The notes under the pieces: model-generated
The model's database searches: none
The model's input: only the letters and a program-made list of their open reading frames with translations
Told to the model about the DNA's origin: nothing
Assembly: GCA_044866775.1 (NCBI GenBank)
Contig: JBIOUG010000136.1
Span: 1 to 64,000 of the forward strand
Reading direction: 5' to 3'
Source: DASUNQ01 sp044866775
Lineage (GTDB): Bacteria; Acidobacteriota; Thermoanaerobaculia; Multivoradales; UBA5704
Length of the DNA: 64,000 nucleotides
In this document: in pieces, positions 17,025-25,751 of the stretch
Layout: each line of letters opens with the position of its first letter
Position numbering within the stretch: position 1 is the stretch's first letter
Translations under genes and position numbers: made by a program

Positions 17025-19568
17025 ATGTCGGGGCCGTATCGCCGACTGCGCGCCGTTCTCTCCTACCTGTTCTTCTGCTCCGTCTGTGCGTTCGGGGCCG
17101 AGGCCACCGACCTCCCGCCGCGCTATCAGGCGTGGCTCGACGAGGTGGCGCCGCTCATCATGCCGGCCGAGCGCGAGGCATTCCTCGGGCTCTCCCAGGA
17201 CTACCAGCGCGACGCCTTCATCCGCCGCTTCTGGCAGGTGCGCGACCCCTATCCCGAGACGGCGCGCAACGAGCTGGCCGAGCGCTGGGAGGAGCGGGTG
17301 CAGATGGTCCGCGAGCGCTTCCGCGACGCCGCCGACGAGCGCGCCAAGGTGATCCTCTTCCTCGGGCCGCCGGCGGACACCGTCGAGTCGCGCTGCCCCG
17401 AGGTCCTCATGCCGCTCGAGATCTGGCGTTACGCCGAGGCCGCCGGCGTCAAGGGAAGCTTCAACCTGGTCTTCGCGCGCCCGGGCGGCAGCCGCTACCG
17501 GCTGTGGATTCCGAGCGACGGCCTGCGGCCGCTCCTCGCCTTCGACTTCCGCGTCGACGTCACGGCCAGCGACCACGCGATCCTGCAGGCCATCGCCGGC
17601 CAGTGCATGCGCGGCCAGGAGCTGGCGGGCCAGCTCCTCGGCGCCGCCGACTGGGGGCAGATCGAGTCGCACGTCCTGCCCAAGCCGAGCCAGGAGTGGC
17701 TGCGCACCTTCCTCGCCAAGTCGACCGACCTGCCGGCGGACGCCGCGCCGCTCGCCGCCCGCCTCGAGCTCGCCTTCCCCGCCCGCCGGCAGAGCCGCAC
17801 GCTGGTCCAGGGAGTGCTCTCGGTGCCGCGCGCCGAGGCGCAGGCCGAGCGCCTCGGGACGGCCGGCATCTACACCTTCGTCCTCGACGGCGAGGTGCTG
17901 CGCAAGGGGGAGCTGTTCGAGAGCTTCCGCGTCAAGTTCACGCTGCCGGAGGCGGGCGCCGCCGGCGACAGCATCCCGCTCGTCTTCGAGCGCTCGCTCC
18001 GCCCCGGCGCCTACCGGCTGGTGGTGCGGCTCCACGACACCGCCTCGCAGCGCTACTTCCGCGAGGAGCGCGACCTCGAGGTGCCGGCGCTCGACCAGGT
18101 GGCGGCGGCGGCGCCCGGCGCGCCGAATCCAATGACCGCGCCGGCGCCCCTGATCAGCCCACCCCCCTCCCATCCACTGCTCGCCGAGGCCAACGCCGGG
18201 CTCGCCGGCGCCGACGCGCCGGCCGAGGGCGAGCAGTCGATCCGCATCCTGCCGCCGCCGTCGGGCCTCCTGACCGGACGGGCGCGGGTCGAGGCGATCG
18301 TCGCCGGCGACGGCGTGACGCGCGTGCGCTGGGACCTCGACGGCAAGCCGGTGATGAGCAAGAGGGGCGCGCCCTACAGCGTCGAGCTCGACCTCGGGCC
18401 CGACCCGCGTCTGCACCGCCTGGCGGCGGTGGCGCTCGGCGCCAAGGGCGAGGAGCTGGCGAGCGACGAGCTGCGCTTGAACGCCGGCCCCCACCGCTTC
18501 TCGCTGCGCCTGGTCGAGCCGCAGCCCGGGCGCACCTACCGCACGAGCCTCCGCGCCCAGGCCGAGGTCGAGGTGCCGGAGGGGGAGACGCTCGAGCGGG
18601 TCGAGATCTTCTTGAACGAGGACCGGATGGCGACCCTCTACCAGCCGCCGTTCGCGCAGCCGCTGGTGCTGCCGCAGGGGAACACGCTCTCCTACGTGCG
18701 CGCCGTCGCCTTCCTCGCCGACGGCAACTCGACCGAGGACGTGGTGCTGGTCAACGCCCCGGAGTACGGCACCGCGATCGACGTCCACATGGTGGAGCTC
18801 TACACCACCGTCGTCGACCGCCGCGGCCGCCCGGTCGACGGCCTGGCGCGCGAGGAATTCACGGTGCTGGAGGACGGCGCCGAGCAGCGCCTTCACCGCT
18901 TCGAGCGGGTGACCGATCTGCCGATCTACGCCGGGGTGATGCTCGACACCTCGGCCTCCATGGCCGAGGAACTGCACGAGGCGGTGCGCGGCGCCCTGGC
19001 CTTCTTCGAGACCGTGATCCAGCCCAAGGACCGCGCCGCCGTCTTCACCTTCAGCGACCAGCCGCAGCTCGCCGTGCGCTTCACCAATGACGCCACCATC
19101 CTGGCCGGCGGCCTCGCCGGGCTCGCCGCCGAGGGCAACACCGCGCTCTACGACAGCCTGATCTTCGCCCTCCACTACTTCGGCGGCATCACCGGCAAGC
19201 GGGCGCTCGTGGTGCTCACCGACGGCGTCGACGAAGGGAGCCGCTACGACTTCCAGAACGCCCTCGAGTACGCCCGCCGCAGCGGCGTCGCCCTCTACAC
19301 GGTCGGCATCGACATCGGCACCAAGGAGGCCGACGCGCGGATGAAGATGGAGCGGCTGGCGAGCGAGACCGGCGGCCGCTACTTCTTCATCGACCAGGCG
19401 AGCGACCTGAAGCGCGTCTACGCCGAGATCGAGGGCGACCTGCGCACCCAGTACCTGCTCGCCTACCAGTCGGCGAGCGAGGCGGCGGCGGACAAGTACC
19501 GCACGGTCGAGGTGCGGGTGAAGCGGCCCGGGCTCGAGGCGCGCACGCTGCGGGGGTACTACCCGTGA
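17025..19568 (+). CDS. GWxTD-domain/VWFA secreted protein (copy 2)
   Basis: An 847-aa paralogue of the previous gene with the same order: signal peptide (LSYLFFCSVCAFGAEA), GWxTD-type region (DYQRDAFIRRFWQVRDPYPE), beta-rich middle (PYSVELDLGPDPRLH) and C-terminal VWA with MIDAS LDTSASM near 640, NTALYDSL and VLTDGVDEGS, ending LRGYYP. The middle has a proline/alanine-rich linker near residues 365-390 absent in copy 1. ATG 17025 is preferred because AGGA lies 8 bp upstream; ATG 17007 is possible. Likely a local duplication. Confidence 0.82.
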   Translation: MSGPYRRLRAVLSYLFFCSVCAFGAEATDLPPRYQAWLDEVAPLIMPAEREAFLGLSQDYQRDAFIRRFWQVRDPYPETARNELAERWEERVQMVRERFRDAADERAKVILFLGPPADTVESRCPEVLMPLEIWRYAEAAGVKGSFNLVFARPGGSRYRLWIPSDGLRPLLAFDFRVDVTASDHAILQAIAGQCMRGQELAGQLLGAADWGQIESHVLPKPSQEWLRTFLAKSTDLPADAAPLAARLELAFPARRQSRTLVQGVLSVPRAEAQAERLGTAGIYTFVLDGEVLRKGELFESFRVKFTLPEAGAAGDSIPLVFERSLRPGAYRLVVRLHDTASQRYFREERDLEVPALDQVAAAAPGAPNPMTAPAPLISPPPSHPLLAEANAGLAGADAPAEGEQSIRILPPPSGLLTGRARVEAIVAGDGVTRVRWDLDGKPVMSKRGAPYSVELDLGPDPRLHRLAAVALGAKGEELASDELRLNAGPHRFSLRLVEPQPGRTYRTSLRAQAEVEVPEGETLERVEIFLNEDRMATLYQPPFAQPLVLPQGNTLSYVRAVAFLADGNSTEDVVLVNAPEYGTAIDVHMVELYTTVVDRRGRPVDGLAREEFTVLEDGAEQRLHRFERVTDLPIYAGVMLDTSASMAEELHEAVRGALAFFETVIQPKDRAAVFTFSDQPQLAVRFTNDATILAGGLAGLAAEGNTALYDSLIFALHYFGGITGKRALVVLTDGVDEGSRYDFQNALEYARRSGVALYTVGIDIGTKEADARMKMERLASETGGRYFFIDQASDLKRVYAEIEGDLRTQYLLAYQSASEAAADKYRTVEVRVKRPGLEARTLRGYYP

Positions 19569-19606
19569 GCCCACGGACGTCCGGGATGTGGCCCGGGCGG
19601 CACGAT

Positions 19607-19640
19607 CCGAAAACGCCCGGGACGTGGCCCGGGCGCTACG
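19607..19640 (-). repeat. REP-like palindrome overlapping maf start
   Basis: A complete REP unit (CCGAAAACGCCCGGGAC plus GTGGCCCGGGCGCTACG); a decayed partial copy lies at about 19578-19605. The open frame of maf runs through both, so the repeat may supply the start codon or N-terminal residues of Maf. Confidence 0.85.
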
Positions 19641-20262
19641 AGCACTGAGCCAGCTTCCGTCTCTCGTGCTCGCGTCGGGATCGCCGCGGCGGCGCGAGCT
19701 GCTGGCTGGGCTGGGGCTCGCGTTCACCGTCCGCCCGGTGGACCTCGACGAAACGCCGCTCCCGGGCGAGGAGCCGGGGGCGACCGTCCGCCGCCTCGCC
19801 GAAGCCAAGGCCGCGGCCGGCGCCCGGCCGGGCGAGCTGGCGCTGGGCGCCGACACGCTGGTGGTGCTCGACGAGGCGGTGCTCGGCAAGCCGCGCGACG
19901 CCGAGGAGGCGGTGGAGATGCTGCTGCGGATCGCCGGGCGCGAGCACACGGTGCTGACGGGGGTGGCGCTCTGCGAGCGGCTGGGCAAGGGGGATGGAGA
20001 CGTGCGCCGCGCCGCGACGCTCGAGACCTCGCGGGTGACGATGGCTCCTCTCACCCGCGAGCAGGCAGCCTGGTACGTCGCCACCGGCGAGCCGCTCGAC
20101 AAGGCCGGGTCCTACGCCATCCAGGGGCTCGGCGCCCTGTACGTGGAAGCGGTCTACGGCAACTACACCAACGTCGTCGGCCTGCCGCTGCCGGCGACAG
20201 CTCGCCTGTTCCGCGAGCTGGGCTACGACGTCATGGACTTCGCTGCGCCCAGGATGACTTAG
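19624..20262 (+). CDS. maf: Maf-family nucleotide pyrophosphatase
   Basis: About 212 aa; Maf proteins hydrolyse non-canonical or modified nucleoside triphosphates. SLVLASGSPRRRELL, LALGADTLVVLDEAVLGKP and EPLDKAGSYAIQGLG are signature motifs. The start is uncertain: no ATG precedes the conserved core, and the nearest GTG (19624) lies inside a REP unit; CTG 19645 and GTG 19588 are alternatives. The C-terminus MDFAAPRMT is encoded by CGCTGCGCCCAGGATGACTT, which resembles another common intergenic repeat. Both ends therefore look shaped by repeats. Confidence 0.85.
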   Translation: MARALRALSQLPSLVLASGSPRRRELLAGLGLAFTVRPVDLDETPLPGEEPGATVRRLAEAKAAAGARPGELALGADTLVVLDEAVLGKPRDAEEAVEMLLRIAGREHTVLTGVALCERLGKGDGDVRRAATLETSRVTMAPLTREQAAWYVATGEPLDKAGSYAIQGLGALYVEAVYGNYTNVVGLPLPATARLFRELGYDVMDFAAPRMT

Positions 20263-20266
20263 CTAG

Positions 20267-20498
20267 TCCTTCGACGTCGCCGACGCCCGTATGGACCGTG
20301 CAGCCGCGTGGGGTGCCGGACCGCAGGGCGCGGAACCGGCGCGCGCCCCCTCGCCTGGCAACACCGTTGTGATGCACTCCGCGTAGCGGAGTGCGAACCG
20401 AAGGCCACCACGCCCTGCTATCAGCACCGCGAAGCGGCGTGCCTGTGGAGCGCCCTGCGGACCGGCACCCCACGCGGCGACTATCCGTCCCGCGCGGG
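20267..20498. repeat. Structured 230-bp repeat, copy 1
   Basis: Homologous throughout to 24856-25086. A 24-bp inverted repeat (20303-20326 against 20455-20478, core CCGCGTGGGGTGCCGG) encloses an inner perfect hairpin at 20374-20394, with 9-bp arms GCACTCCGC/GCGGAGTGC and loop GTA. It fills the gap between maf and the next gene. No reading frame is conserved between the copies, so a non-coding mobile or RNA element is likely. Confidence 0.85.
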
Positions 20499-20506
20499 GG
20501 GCCCCC

Positions 20507-20815
20507 TCACCCGACCTTGATCGCGTCCCCCAGCGAGTCGAGCGAGAAGTTGGCCATGATCTGGTGGCCGTTGAAGTCGAGGACCCGCAGGTCCTCCTCC
20601 CCCTCGAGGTCGCGGGCGATGCTGTCATAGGAGTGGCTGTAGCGCTCGCGCACCACGCCGAGGTCCACCTCGTAGGCGATGAACTTGTCGATCCCCTTGT
20701 AGCGGAGCTTCTCGATCAGCCGGCCGTCGGTGATCTGGGGATAGGTCGAGAGGGCGAGGATGGGGCCGGTGCCGGTGAAGAGGAGATAGGCGCGGGTCGG
20801 TCCGTTCACCGGCAC
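20507..20815 (-). CDS. Small conserved-looking cytosolic protein of unknown function
   Basis: A 102-aa soluble protein starting VPVNGPTRAYLLFTGTGPIL and containing KLRYKGIDKFIAYEVD and VLDFNGHQIMANFSLDSLG. GTG 20815 is chosen because a clean GGAGG ribosome-binding site precedes it by about 10 bp; longer versions reach back toward the HD-GYP gene. It lies 28 bp downstream of that gene on the same strand and could be co-transcribed. No catalytic motif is evident. Confidence 0.7.
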   Translation of the reverse strand: MPVNGPTRAYLLFTGTGPILALSTYPQITDGRLIEKLRYKGIDKFIAYEVDLGVVRERYSHSYDSIARDLEGEEDLRVLDFNGHQIMANFSLDSLGDAIKVG

Positions 20816-20843
20816 GGACGCTACCCTCCGCTCTCGCGCAGTG

Positions 20844-23800
20844 TCAAGAAACGGACGGCTTCTCTCCTGGTACCGTTTTGCTACTTCGATCAAGCCCCCT
20901 GCCGCTTCGCGGCCCACCCTGACCGGCTTCGCCGGTCAGCGAGTCGGCGATGTGGAGGAAATCCGCGTCGACGGCGAGGAAGGCGTCCACCAGCTCGGGG
21001 TCGAAGTGGCGGCCGCGGTCGGCGGCGATCCGCCGCACCGCCTCGTCGTGCGCCAGCGGCGGCTTGTAGGGGCGCCGGCTGATGATCGCGTCGTAGGCGT
21101 CGACCAGGGCCACGATGCGGGCGGCGAGCGGGATCGCGGCGCCGGCGAGGCCGCGCGGGTAGCCCGAGCCGTCCCAGCGCTCGTGGTGGCTGTAGGCGAT
21201 CTCCATCGCCAGGGCGAGGAAGCTCCGGCCGCCGTGGCGCTCGATGACCGAGCGCAGGACGTCGCCGCCGACCGTCGTGTGCTCGCGCATCAGCGCCTGC
21301 TCGCCGGGGTCGAGCCCGCCCGGCTTGCGCAGCACGGCGTCGGGGGTCGCGACCTTGCCGATGTCGTGCAGCGGGCTCGAGCGGCCGAGCTGCTCGATGA
21401 AGGCTCCGTCGACGCCGCGGTGGCCGCGGGCGCGCAGCTCCTCGGCCAGGCGCTGGCTGTAGGCGGCGATCCGCTCGAGGTGCTGGCCGGTCGTGCCGTC
21501 GCGCAGCTCGGCGAGCTTGGCGAGGGTGAAGACCGCGACGTCGCGGGCCTCGCGCAGCTCGCGCTGGCGCGCGCGCAGCACCCGCATGCGCAGCTTGTAG
21601 GCGCCGCCGCCCACCACCACCAGGGTCACCGCGCCGAGGCCCAGGAACCAGACGGTCTGATGGAACCGCGGCGGCAGGCGGAGCGCGACGCTCGCCCCCG
21701 CCGGGCTCCAGACGCCGTCCTCGTTGGCGGCGATCACCCGGAAGTCGTAGCGCCCCGGCGGCAGGTTCATGTAATAGGCCACGCGCCGCGCGCCGGCCTC
21801 CTGCCAGTCGCGGTCGAAGCCGTCGAGCCGGTAGCGGAAGCGCACCGCCCCGGGCACGGCGAGGCCGATGCCGGTGTAGGCGATCTCGACCTCGCCCGCG
21901 CCGACCGGCAGGCGCACCGGCGGACCGAGCGGCAGCGGCTCGCCGTCGGCCACGACCTGCTCGACGTGGACGAGAGGCGGCCGCGCGTTGGCGCGCAGCC
22001 GCGCGGGATCGACGACCACCGCGCCCTGCACGGTGGGGAACCAGAGCCGGCCGTCGCGGCCCCGCCAGCCGGCCGGCTGGCCGCCGCCGTTGCACTCGGC
22101 GCTGCGCATGCCGTCGCGCACCCCGAAGACGCGCAGCGACAGCGGCCGCCGCCCGGCCGCGGCGGCCGCGAGCTCGGCGCGCCGCACCCGCACGACGCCG
22201 CGGTTGGTGGTGAGCCAGAGGTAGCCGCGGCCGTCGTCGAGAATGCGTGAGACGACGCCGTTCGGCAGCCCCTCGCGGCTACCCCAGCGGGTGAAGACGC
22301 CGCGCTCCAGCCGCGCCAGGCCGCCGCCGTAGGTGCCGATCCAGAGCGCGCCGCCGGCGTCCTCGTGGAGGGCGCGCACGTGGTCGTGCGGCAGGCCGTC
22401 GGCGGCGGTGTAGCGCGTGAAGCGGCCGGCGCGGAAGCGGCCGAGGCCGCGGCGGGTGCCGATCCAGAGGCCGCCCGCGCGGGCGTCGGCGAGGGCCAGC
22501 ACCTCGTCGTCCACCAAGCCGTCGGCCGTGGTGTAGAGGCGGAAGTGCTCGCCTTCGAGGCGCGCCAGCCCGGCGATCGTCCCCACCCAGAGGACGCCCG
22601 CGCGGTCGCGCAGGATGGCCCGGCTGACGACGTGCGGCAGCCCGCGCGCGATGCCGACCTCCTGCCAGCGACCGCCGGCGTGGCGCCAGAGCCCGTTGGC
22701 GCCGGCCCATAGGCTGCCGTCGCGATCGGCGTAGAGCGCGGTGACGCAGCCGAGGGCGCGGCGATCGAGGGGCTCGCGCACGAAGCCGCCGGCGGCGAGA
22801 CGGGCGAGGCCGCCGCACAGGGCGCCGGCCCAGACGGTGCCCGCGGCGTCCTCGGTGATGGGCACGACGGCCGCCTCCGGCAGCCCCTCGGCCGTGCCGT
22901 AGCTGACGAAGCTGCCGGCGCGCAGCCGCACCAGCCCGGCGCCGTCGGTGCCGACCCAGAGGTTCCCCTCGCGGTCCTCGTAGACGGACCGCAGACCCGT
23001 GCTCCCGAGCCCCGCATGGCGCTCGACCACGCCGCCGGCGCCGGCGCGGAGACGCTGGAGGCCGCCAGCGGTCCACCACAGGCTGCCGTCACGATCGGCG
23101 ACGAGGGCGCCCGTGACCTCGTTGCGCGCGGCGAGCGTCCCGCCGGCGGCGCGGAAGCCCCGGCCCTCGCCCTCCCATCGCGCCAGGCCGCCGTGGGTGC
23201 TCGCCCAGAGCGCACCGGAACGATCGGTGGCGAAGGCGTAGACCCACGCGTGCGGCAGCCCGCTCTCGCGGCCGTAGGCCGTGAAGCGGCCACCGCGCAG
23301 GCGCGCCGCGCCGTTGCGCGTGCCGATCCAGAGCTCGCCGGGCGTGCGCCCGGCGGCGATCGCCAGGACGACGTCGTCGGGAAGACCGTCGGCGCGCGTG
23401 TAGACCCGCGGCCGGCCGGGCGGCGCGAACTGGACGAGCCCGGCGTTCGTGCCCACCCAGAGGCGGCCCGCCGTGTCCTCCCTGAGCGCGTAGACGCGGT
23501 CGTCCGGCAGCCCGTCGCGCGTGGTGAAGGTCGTGAAGGCGTCCCCGTCCTTGCGGATCAGCCCGCCGTCCTCGCTGCCGATCCACAGCCGGCCCGCGCG
23601 GTCCTCGTAGAGCGCCAGGAGCCGGCTGCTGGCGAAGCCGGGCGTCGAAGCGTCGTAGACGGTGAAGCGGACGCCGTCGAAGCGCGCCAGACCGCCGAAC
23701 GTCGCGAGCCAGAGATAGCCGTCGCGGGTCTGCAGGATCGAGGTGACGGAGCTCTGCGGCAGACCGTCCTCGGTCGTCCAGGTGTCGCTGACGTATTGCG

Positions 23801-23939
23801 CCAGCGAGAGCGTCGGATCGAGCCCGGCCGCCGGCCGGGCGAGGAGCACCCCGGCGAGGGCGAGAACCAGGAGGGCGGCGCGCCGCCCGGCGGGCCGCTC
23901 CTCCTGCGAAAGGCGGCGAACGGCCGAGGCAGCGCTCAC
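20844..23939 (-). CDS. Reg_prop/Y_Y_Y sensor with HD-GYP phosphodiesterase domain
   Basis: A 1031-aa membrane sensor. After a signal sequence, about 14 beta-propeller (Reg_prop) repeats with DGLPxxxV and GxLWVGT phrases are followed by a Y_Y_Y domain (RFRYRLDGFDRDW), one transmembrane helix near residue 766 and a short coiled coil. The C-terminal HD-GYP domain has HDIGK near 857, HHERWDGSGYPRGL near 920 and DAYDAI, predicted to hydrolyse cyclic di-GMP. It replaces the histidine kinase that usually follows such propellers. GTG start at 23939. Confidence 0.9.
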   Translation of the reverse strand: MSAASAVRRLSQEERPAGRRAALLVLALAGVLLARPAAGLDPTLSLAQYVSDTWTTEDGLPQSSVTSILQTRDGYLWLATFGGLARFDGVRFTVYDASTPGFASSRLLALYEDRAGRLWIGSEDGGLIRKDGDAFTTFTTRDGLPDDRVYALREDTAGRLWVGTNAGLVQFAPPGRPRVYTRADGLPDDVVLAIAAGRTPGELWIGTRNGAARLRGGRFTAYGRESGLPHAWVYAFATDRSGALWASTHGGLARWEGEGRGFRAAGGTLAARNEVTGALVADRDGSLWWTAGGLQRLRAGAGGVVERHAGLGSTGLRSVYEDREGNLWVGTDGAGLVRLRAGSFVSYGTAEGLPEAAVVPITEDAAGTVWAGALCGGLARLAAGGFVREPLDRRALGCVTALYADRDGSLWAGANGLWRHAGGRWQEVGIARGLPHVVSRAILRDRAGVLWVGTIAGLARLEGEHFRLYTTADGLVDDEVLALADARAGGLWIGTRRGLGRFRAGRFTRYTAADGLPHDHVRALHEDAGGALWIGTYGGGLARLERGVFTRWGSREGLPNGVVSRILDDGRGYLWLTTNRGVVRVRRAELAAAAAGRRPLSLRVFGVRDGMRSAECNGGGQPAGWRGRDGRLWFPTVQGAVVVDPARLRANARPPLVHVEQVVADGEPLPLGPPVRLPVGAGEVEIAYTGIGLAVPGAVRFRYRLDGFDRDWQEAGARRVAYYMNLPPGRYDFRVIAANEDGVWSPAGASVALRLPPRFHQTVWFLGLGAVTLVVVGGGAYKLRMRVLRARQRELREARDVAVFTLAKLAELRDGTTGQHLERIAAYSQRLAEELRARGHRGVDGAFIEQLGRSSPLHDIGKVATPDAVLRKPGGLDPGEQALMREHTTVGGDVLRSVIERHGGRSFLALAMEIAYSHHERWDGSGYPRGLAGAAIPLAARIVALVDAYDAIISRRPYKPPLAHDEAVRRIAADRGRHFDPELVDAFLAVDADFLHIADSLTGEAGQGGPRSGRGLDRSSKTVPGEKPSVS

Positions 23940-24040
23940 ACAGCTCCAGGGACGACGACCTGGCAGAAAGAAGAGTGCGACCGATTGTAGCCTAGGCGAC
24001 CGCCGGTGGAGCCGAGGCGCTTGCCGTAGAGTCCGCCCGC

Positions 24041-24775
24041 ATGGAACCGGCCTGGATGCCCCCCGCGGTCGTGCTGGTGCGCCCGCGCGAGGAGGGCAAC
24101 GTCGGCGCCGCCGCCCGCGCCATGGCCAACATGGGCCTCGGCCGCCTGCTCCTCGTCGAGCCCGCCGCCCCCCTCGGCAACGTCGCCCGCGCCTTCGCCG
24201 TCGGCGCCCGCCACATCCTCGACGCCGCCGAGCGCCACCCCACCCTCCCCGCCGCCCTCGCCCCCTTCCGCCGCGTCGTGGCGACCACCTCCACCCGCGA
24301 CCGCCACCTCTCGGTGCCCCTCCTCCTCCCCCGCGACCTCCCCGCCCTCCTGGCCCACGACCCGAACACCCCCACCGCCCTGGTCTTCGGCCCCGAAGTC
24401 GGCGGCCTCACCAACGACGACCTCTCCCTCGCCGGCGCCATAGTCCACATCCCCTGCGCCCCCGAGCAGCCCACCCTCAACCTGGCCCAGGCCGTCCTCC
24501 TCCTGGCCTACGAGCTCCACACGAGCCGCCTCGACCCAAGCGCTCCATCTCCCTCGGAGCCCCCCGCCACCGCCGGCGACCTGGACGGCCTCTTCACCCA
24601 GCTCACCGACCTGCTCACCACCGCCGGCTTCGCCCGCGACGACACCTTCCCCGGCGTCCTCCGCGACCTCCGCCAGCTAGCCGCCCGCTCCCAAGCCACC
24701 GAGCGCGAAGTCACCATCCTCCGCGGCATCTGCCGGCGGGTGCACCACGCGCTGTCGCGAAAAACTTCTGGGTAG
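24041..24775 (+). CDS. trmJ: tRNA 2'-O-methyltransferase TrmJ
   Basis: A 244-aa SPOUT methyltransferase. VVLVRPREEGNVGAAARAM, ALVFGPEVGGLTNDDL and IPCAPEQPTLNLAQAVLLL are the three SPOUT motifs that build the knotted SAM site. Size and motifs fit TrmJ, which modifies position 32 of tRNAs. Divergent from the HD-GYP gene by about 100 bp. The third-position GC is very high even for this genome. Confidence 0.88.
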   Translation: MEPAWMPPAVVLVRPREEGNVGAAARAMANMGLGRLLLVEPAAPLGNVARAFAVGARHILDAAERHPTLPAALAPFRRVVATTSTRDRHLSVPLLLPRDLPALLAHDPNTPTALVFGPEVGGLTNDDLSLAGAIVHIPCAPEQPTLNLAQAVLLLAYELHTSRLDPSAPSPSEPPATAGDLDGLFTQLTDLLTTAGFARDDTFPGVLRDLRQLAARSQATEREVTILRGICRRVHHALSRKTSG

Positions 24776-24804
24776 GAAGACGTGTGAAGGACTTCGGCCG
24801 CTCT

Positions 24805-24838
24805 CCGAAAACGCCCGGGACGTAGCCCGGGCGCTACG
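24805..24838 (-). repeat. REP-like palindrome
   Basis: A complete unit 30 bp after the trmJ stop, directly followed by AAGGATGACA (another short repeat fragment) and then by copy 2 of the 230-bp element. The 24776-25109 interval therefore consists almost wholly of repeats. Confidence 0.85.
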
Positions 24839-24855
24839 GTAAGGATGACAAGCGG

Positions 24856-25086
24856 TCTTTCGGACGTCGCCGGAGCTATCCGGACCGTGCAGCCGCGTGG
24901 GGTGCCGGTCCGCAGGGAGCGACCGGAGCGCGCCCCCCACAGCCACCACGACCGTCGTGATGCACGCCGCGCCAGCGGCGTGCGAACCGCAGTCCTCCAC
25001 CCCCTCCTACCAGCACCGCGAAGCGGCGCGACTTGGAGCGACCGGAGGACCGGCACCCCACGCGGCGACTGTCGGTGCCGCGCGGG
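24856..25086. repeat. Structured 230-bp repeat, copy 2
   Basis: Same orientation as copy 1. The long inverted repeat is at 24892-24915 and 25044-25066. The inner hairpin is at 24962-24983, with arms GCACGCCGC/GCGGCGTGC and loop GCCA. Relative to copy 1 one stem pair has changed T-A to G-C on both sides, keeping the stem perfect. Confidence 0.85.
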
Positions 25087-25109
25087 CTCTTCTTCCTCTT
25101 GTCTTTGTC

Positions 25110-25634
25110 TTAGTCGGGTTTGGTATACCCGCGGATGGCCATCTGGTACAGCAGCGCCGACATGCACCGCCGCGTGACCTTGCGCACGCTCGACGGGTGA
25201 TACCCCATCTCCCCCGCCACCTCGTCCGAGTCATACCCCAAGCTGTACCGCAGCCGCAGCAGCTTCTGGCACCGCACCGGCAACGCCTGGAGCAGCAGGT
25301 TCAAGTCCCATCGCAGCTCCGCCTTCTCCTGCGGCGCCGACTGCGGCTCCGACAACAACTCCAGGATGGTCGCGTCCACCGCGTTGTAGAGACTCGCCCG
25401 CCGCTTCCGCCAGTACACCACGCAGCGGTTGCGCAGCGTGATCAGCAGCCAGGCCTCGGGATCGTTGATCTGCTCCCACTTCTGGACCGTCGACATCAAG
25501 GCCTCCTGGATGAGGTCCTCGGCGTCGTGCGCCGGCACCCGATAGCGGGCGAGCACCTGCTTCAGCCGCGGGCGCACCCTGGGCAGCAGCTCCTCCAGCG
25601 GCTCCCGGGCCATCGGCTGTCCAGGAACGGCCAT
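25110..25634 (-). CDS. ECF-type RNA polymerase sigma factor
   Basis: A 174-aa sigma-70-family protein. Region 2 is represented by DAEDLIQEALMSTVQKWEQI and NDPEAWLLITLRNRCVVYWR; region 4 by LPVRCQKLLRLRYSLGYDS and YHPSSVRKVTRRCMSALL. No anti-sigma factor gene is adjacent. ATG 25634 follows GGGAG closely; ATG at the eighth codon is an alternative. It is divergent from the eda operon. Confidence 0.88.
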   Translation of the reverse strand: MAVPGQPMAREPLEELLPRVRPRLKQVLARYRVPAHDAEDLIQEALMSTVQKWEQINDPEAWLLITLRNRCVVYWRKRRASLYNAVDATILELLSEPQSAPQEKAELRWDLNLLLQALPVRCQKLLRLRYSLGYDSDEVAGEMGYHPSSVRKVTRRCMSALLYQMAIRGYTKPD

Positions 25635-25751
25635 GGTCTCCCGTCCTCGGTCCCAACAACGAAGGGGCGGTGTCCAGGTGCCGATCTCGGCTCGCGAGCC
25701 GCCAACCGCCTTCCGGGTCCCGAAGAAGGGGATGATAAACTCCCCGGCCGC

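Noticed and set aside
16998..20102. Minus-strand open frame of 1034 codons opposite the second VWA gene
   Set aside because: Low-complexity composition, no recognisable motif and complete overlap with well-supported plus-strand genes.
24041..24775. TrmH/23S rRNA methyltransferase instead of TrmJ
   Set aside because: The FGPEVGGLTNDDL and IPCAPEQPTLNLAQAV motifs and length fit TrmJ better, though the exact target position is unproven.
20267..25086. CRISPR array or integron attC sites for the two 230-bp elements
   Set aside because: Only two copies 4.6 kb apart, no regular spacers, no cas or integrase gene, and no recognisable attC core sites.
24897..25751. N-terminal extension of the KDPG aldolase frame
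   Set aside because: It runs through the 230-bp repeat and antisense to the sigma factor gene; aldolase homology starts at ATG 25752.
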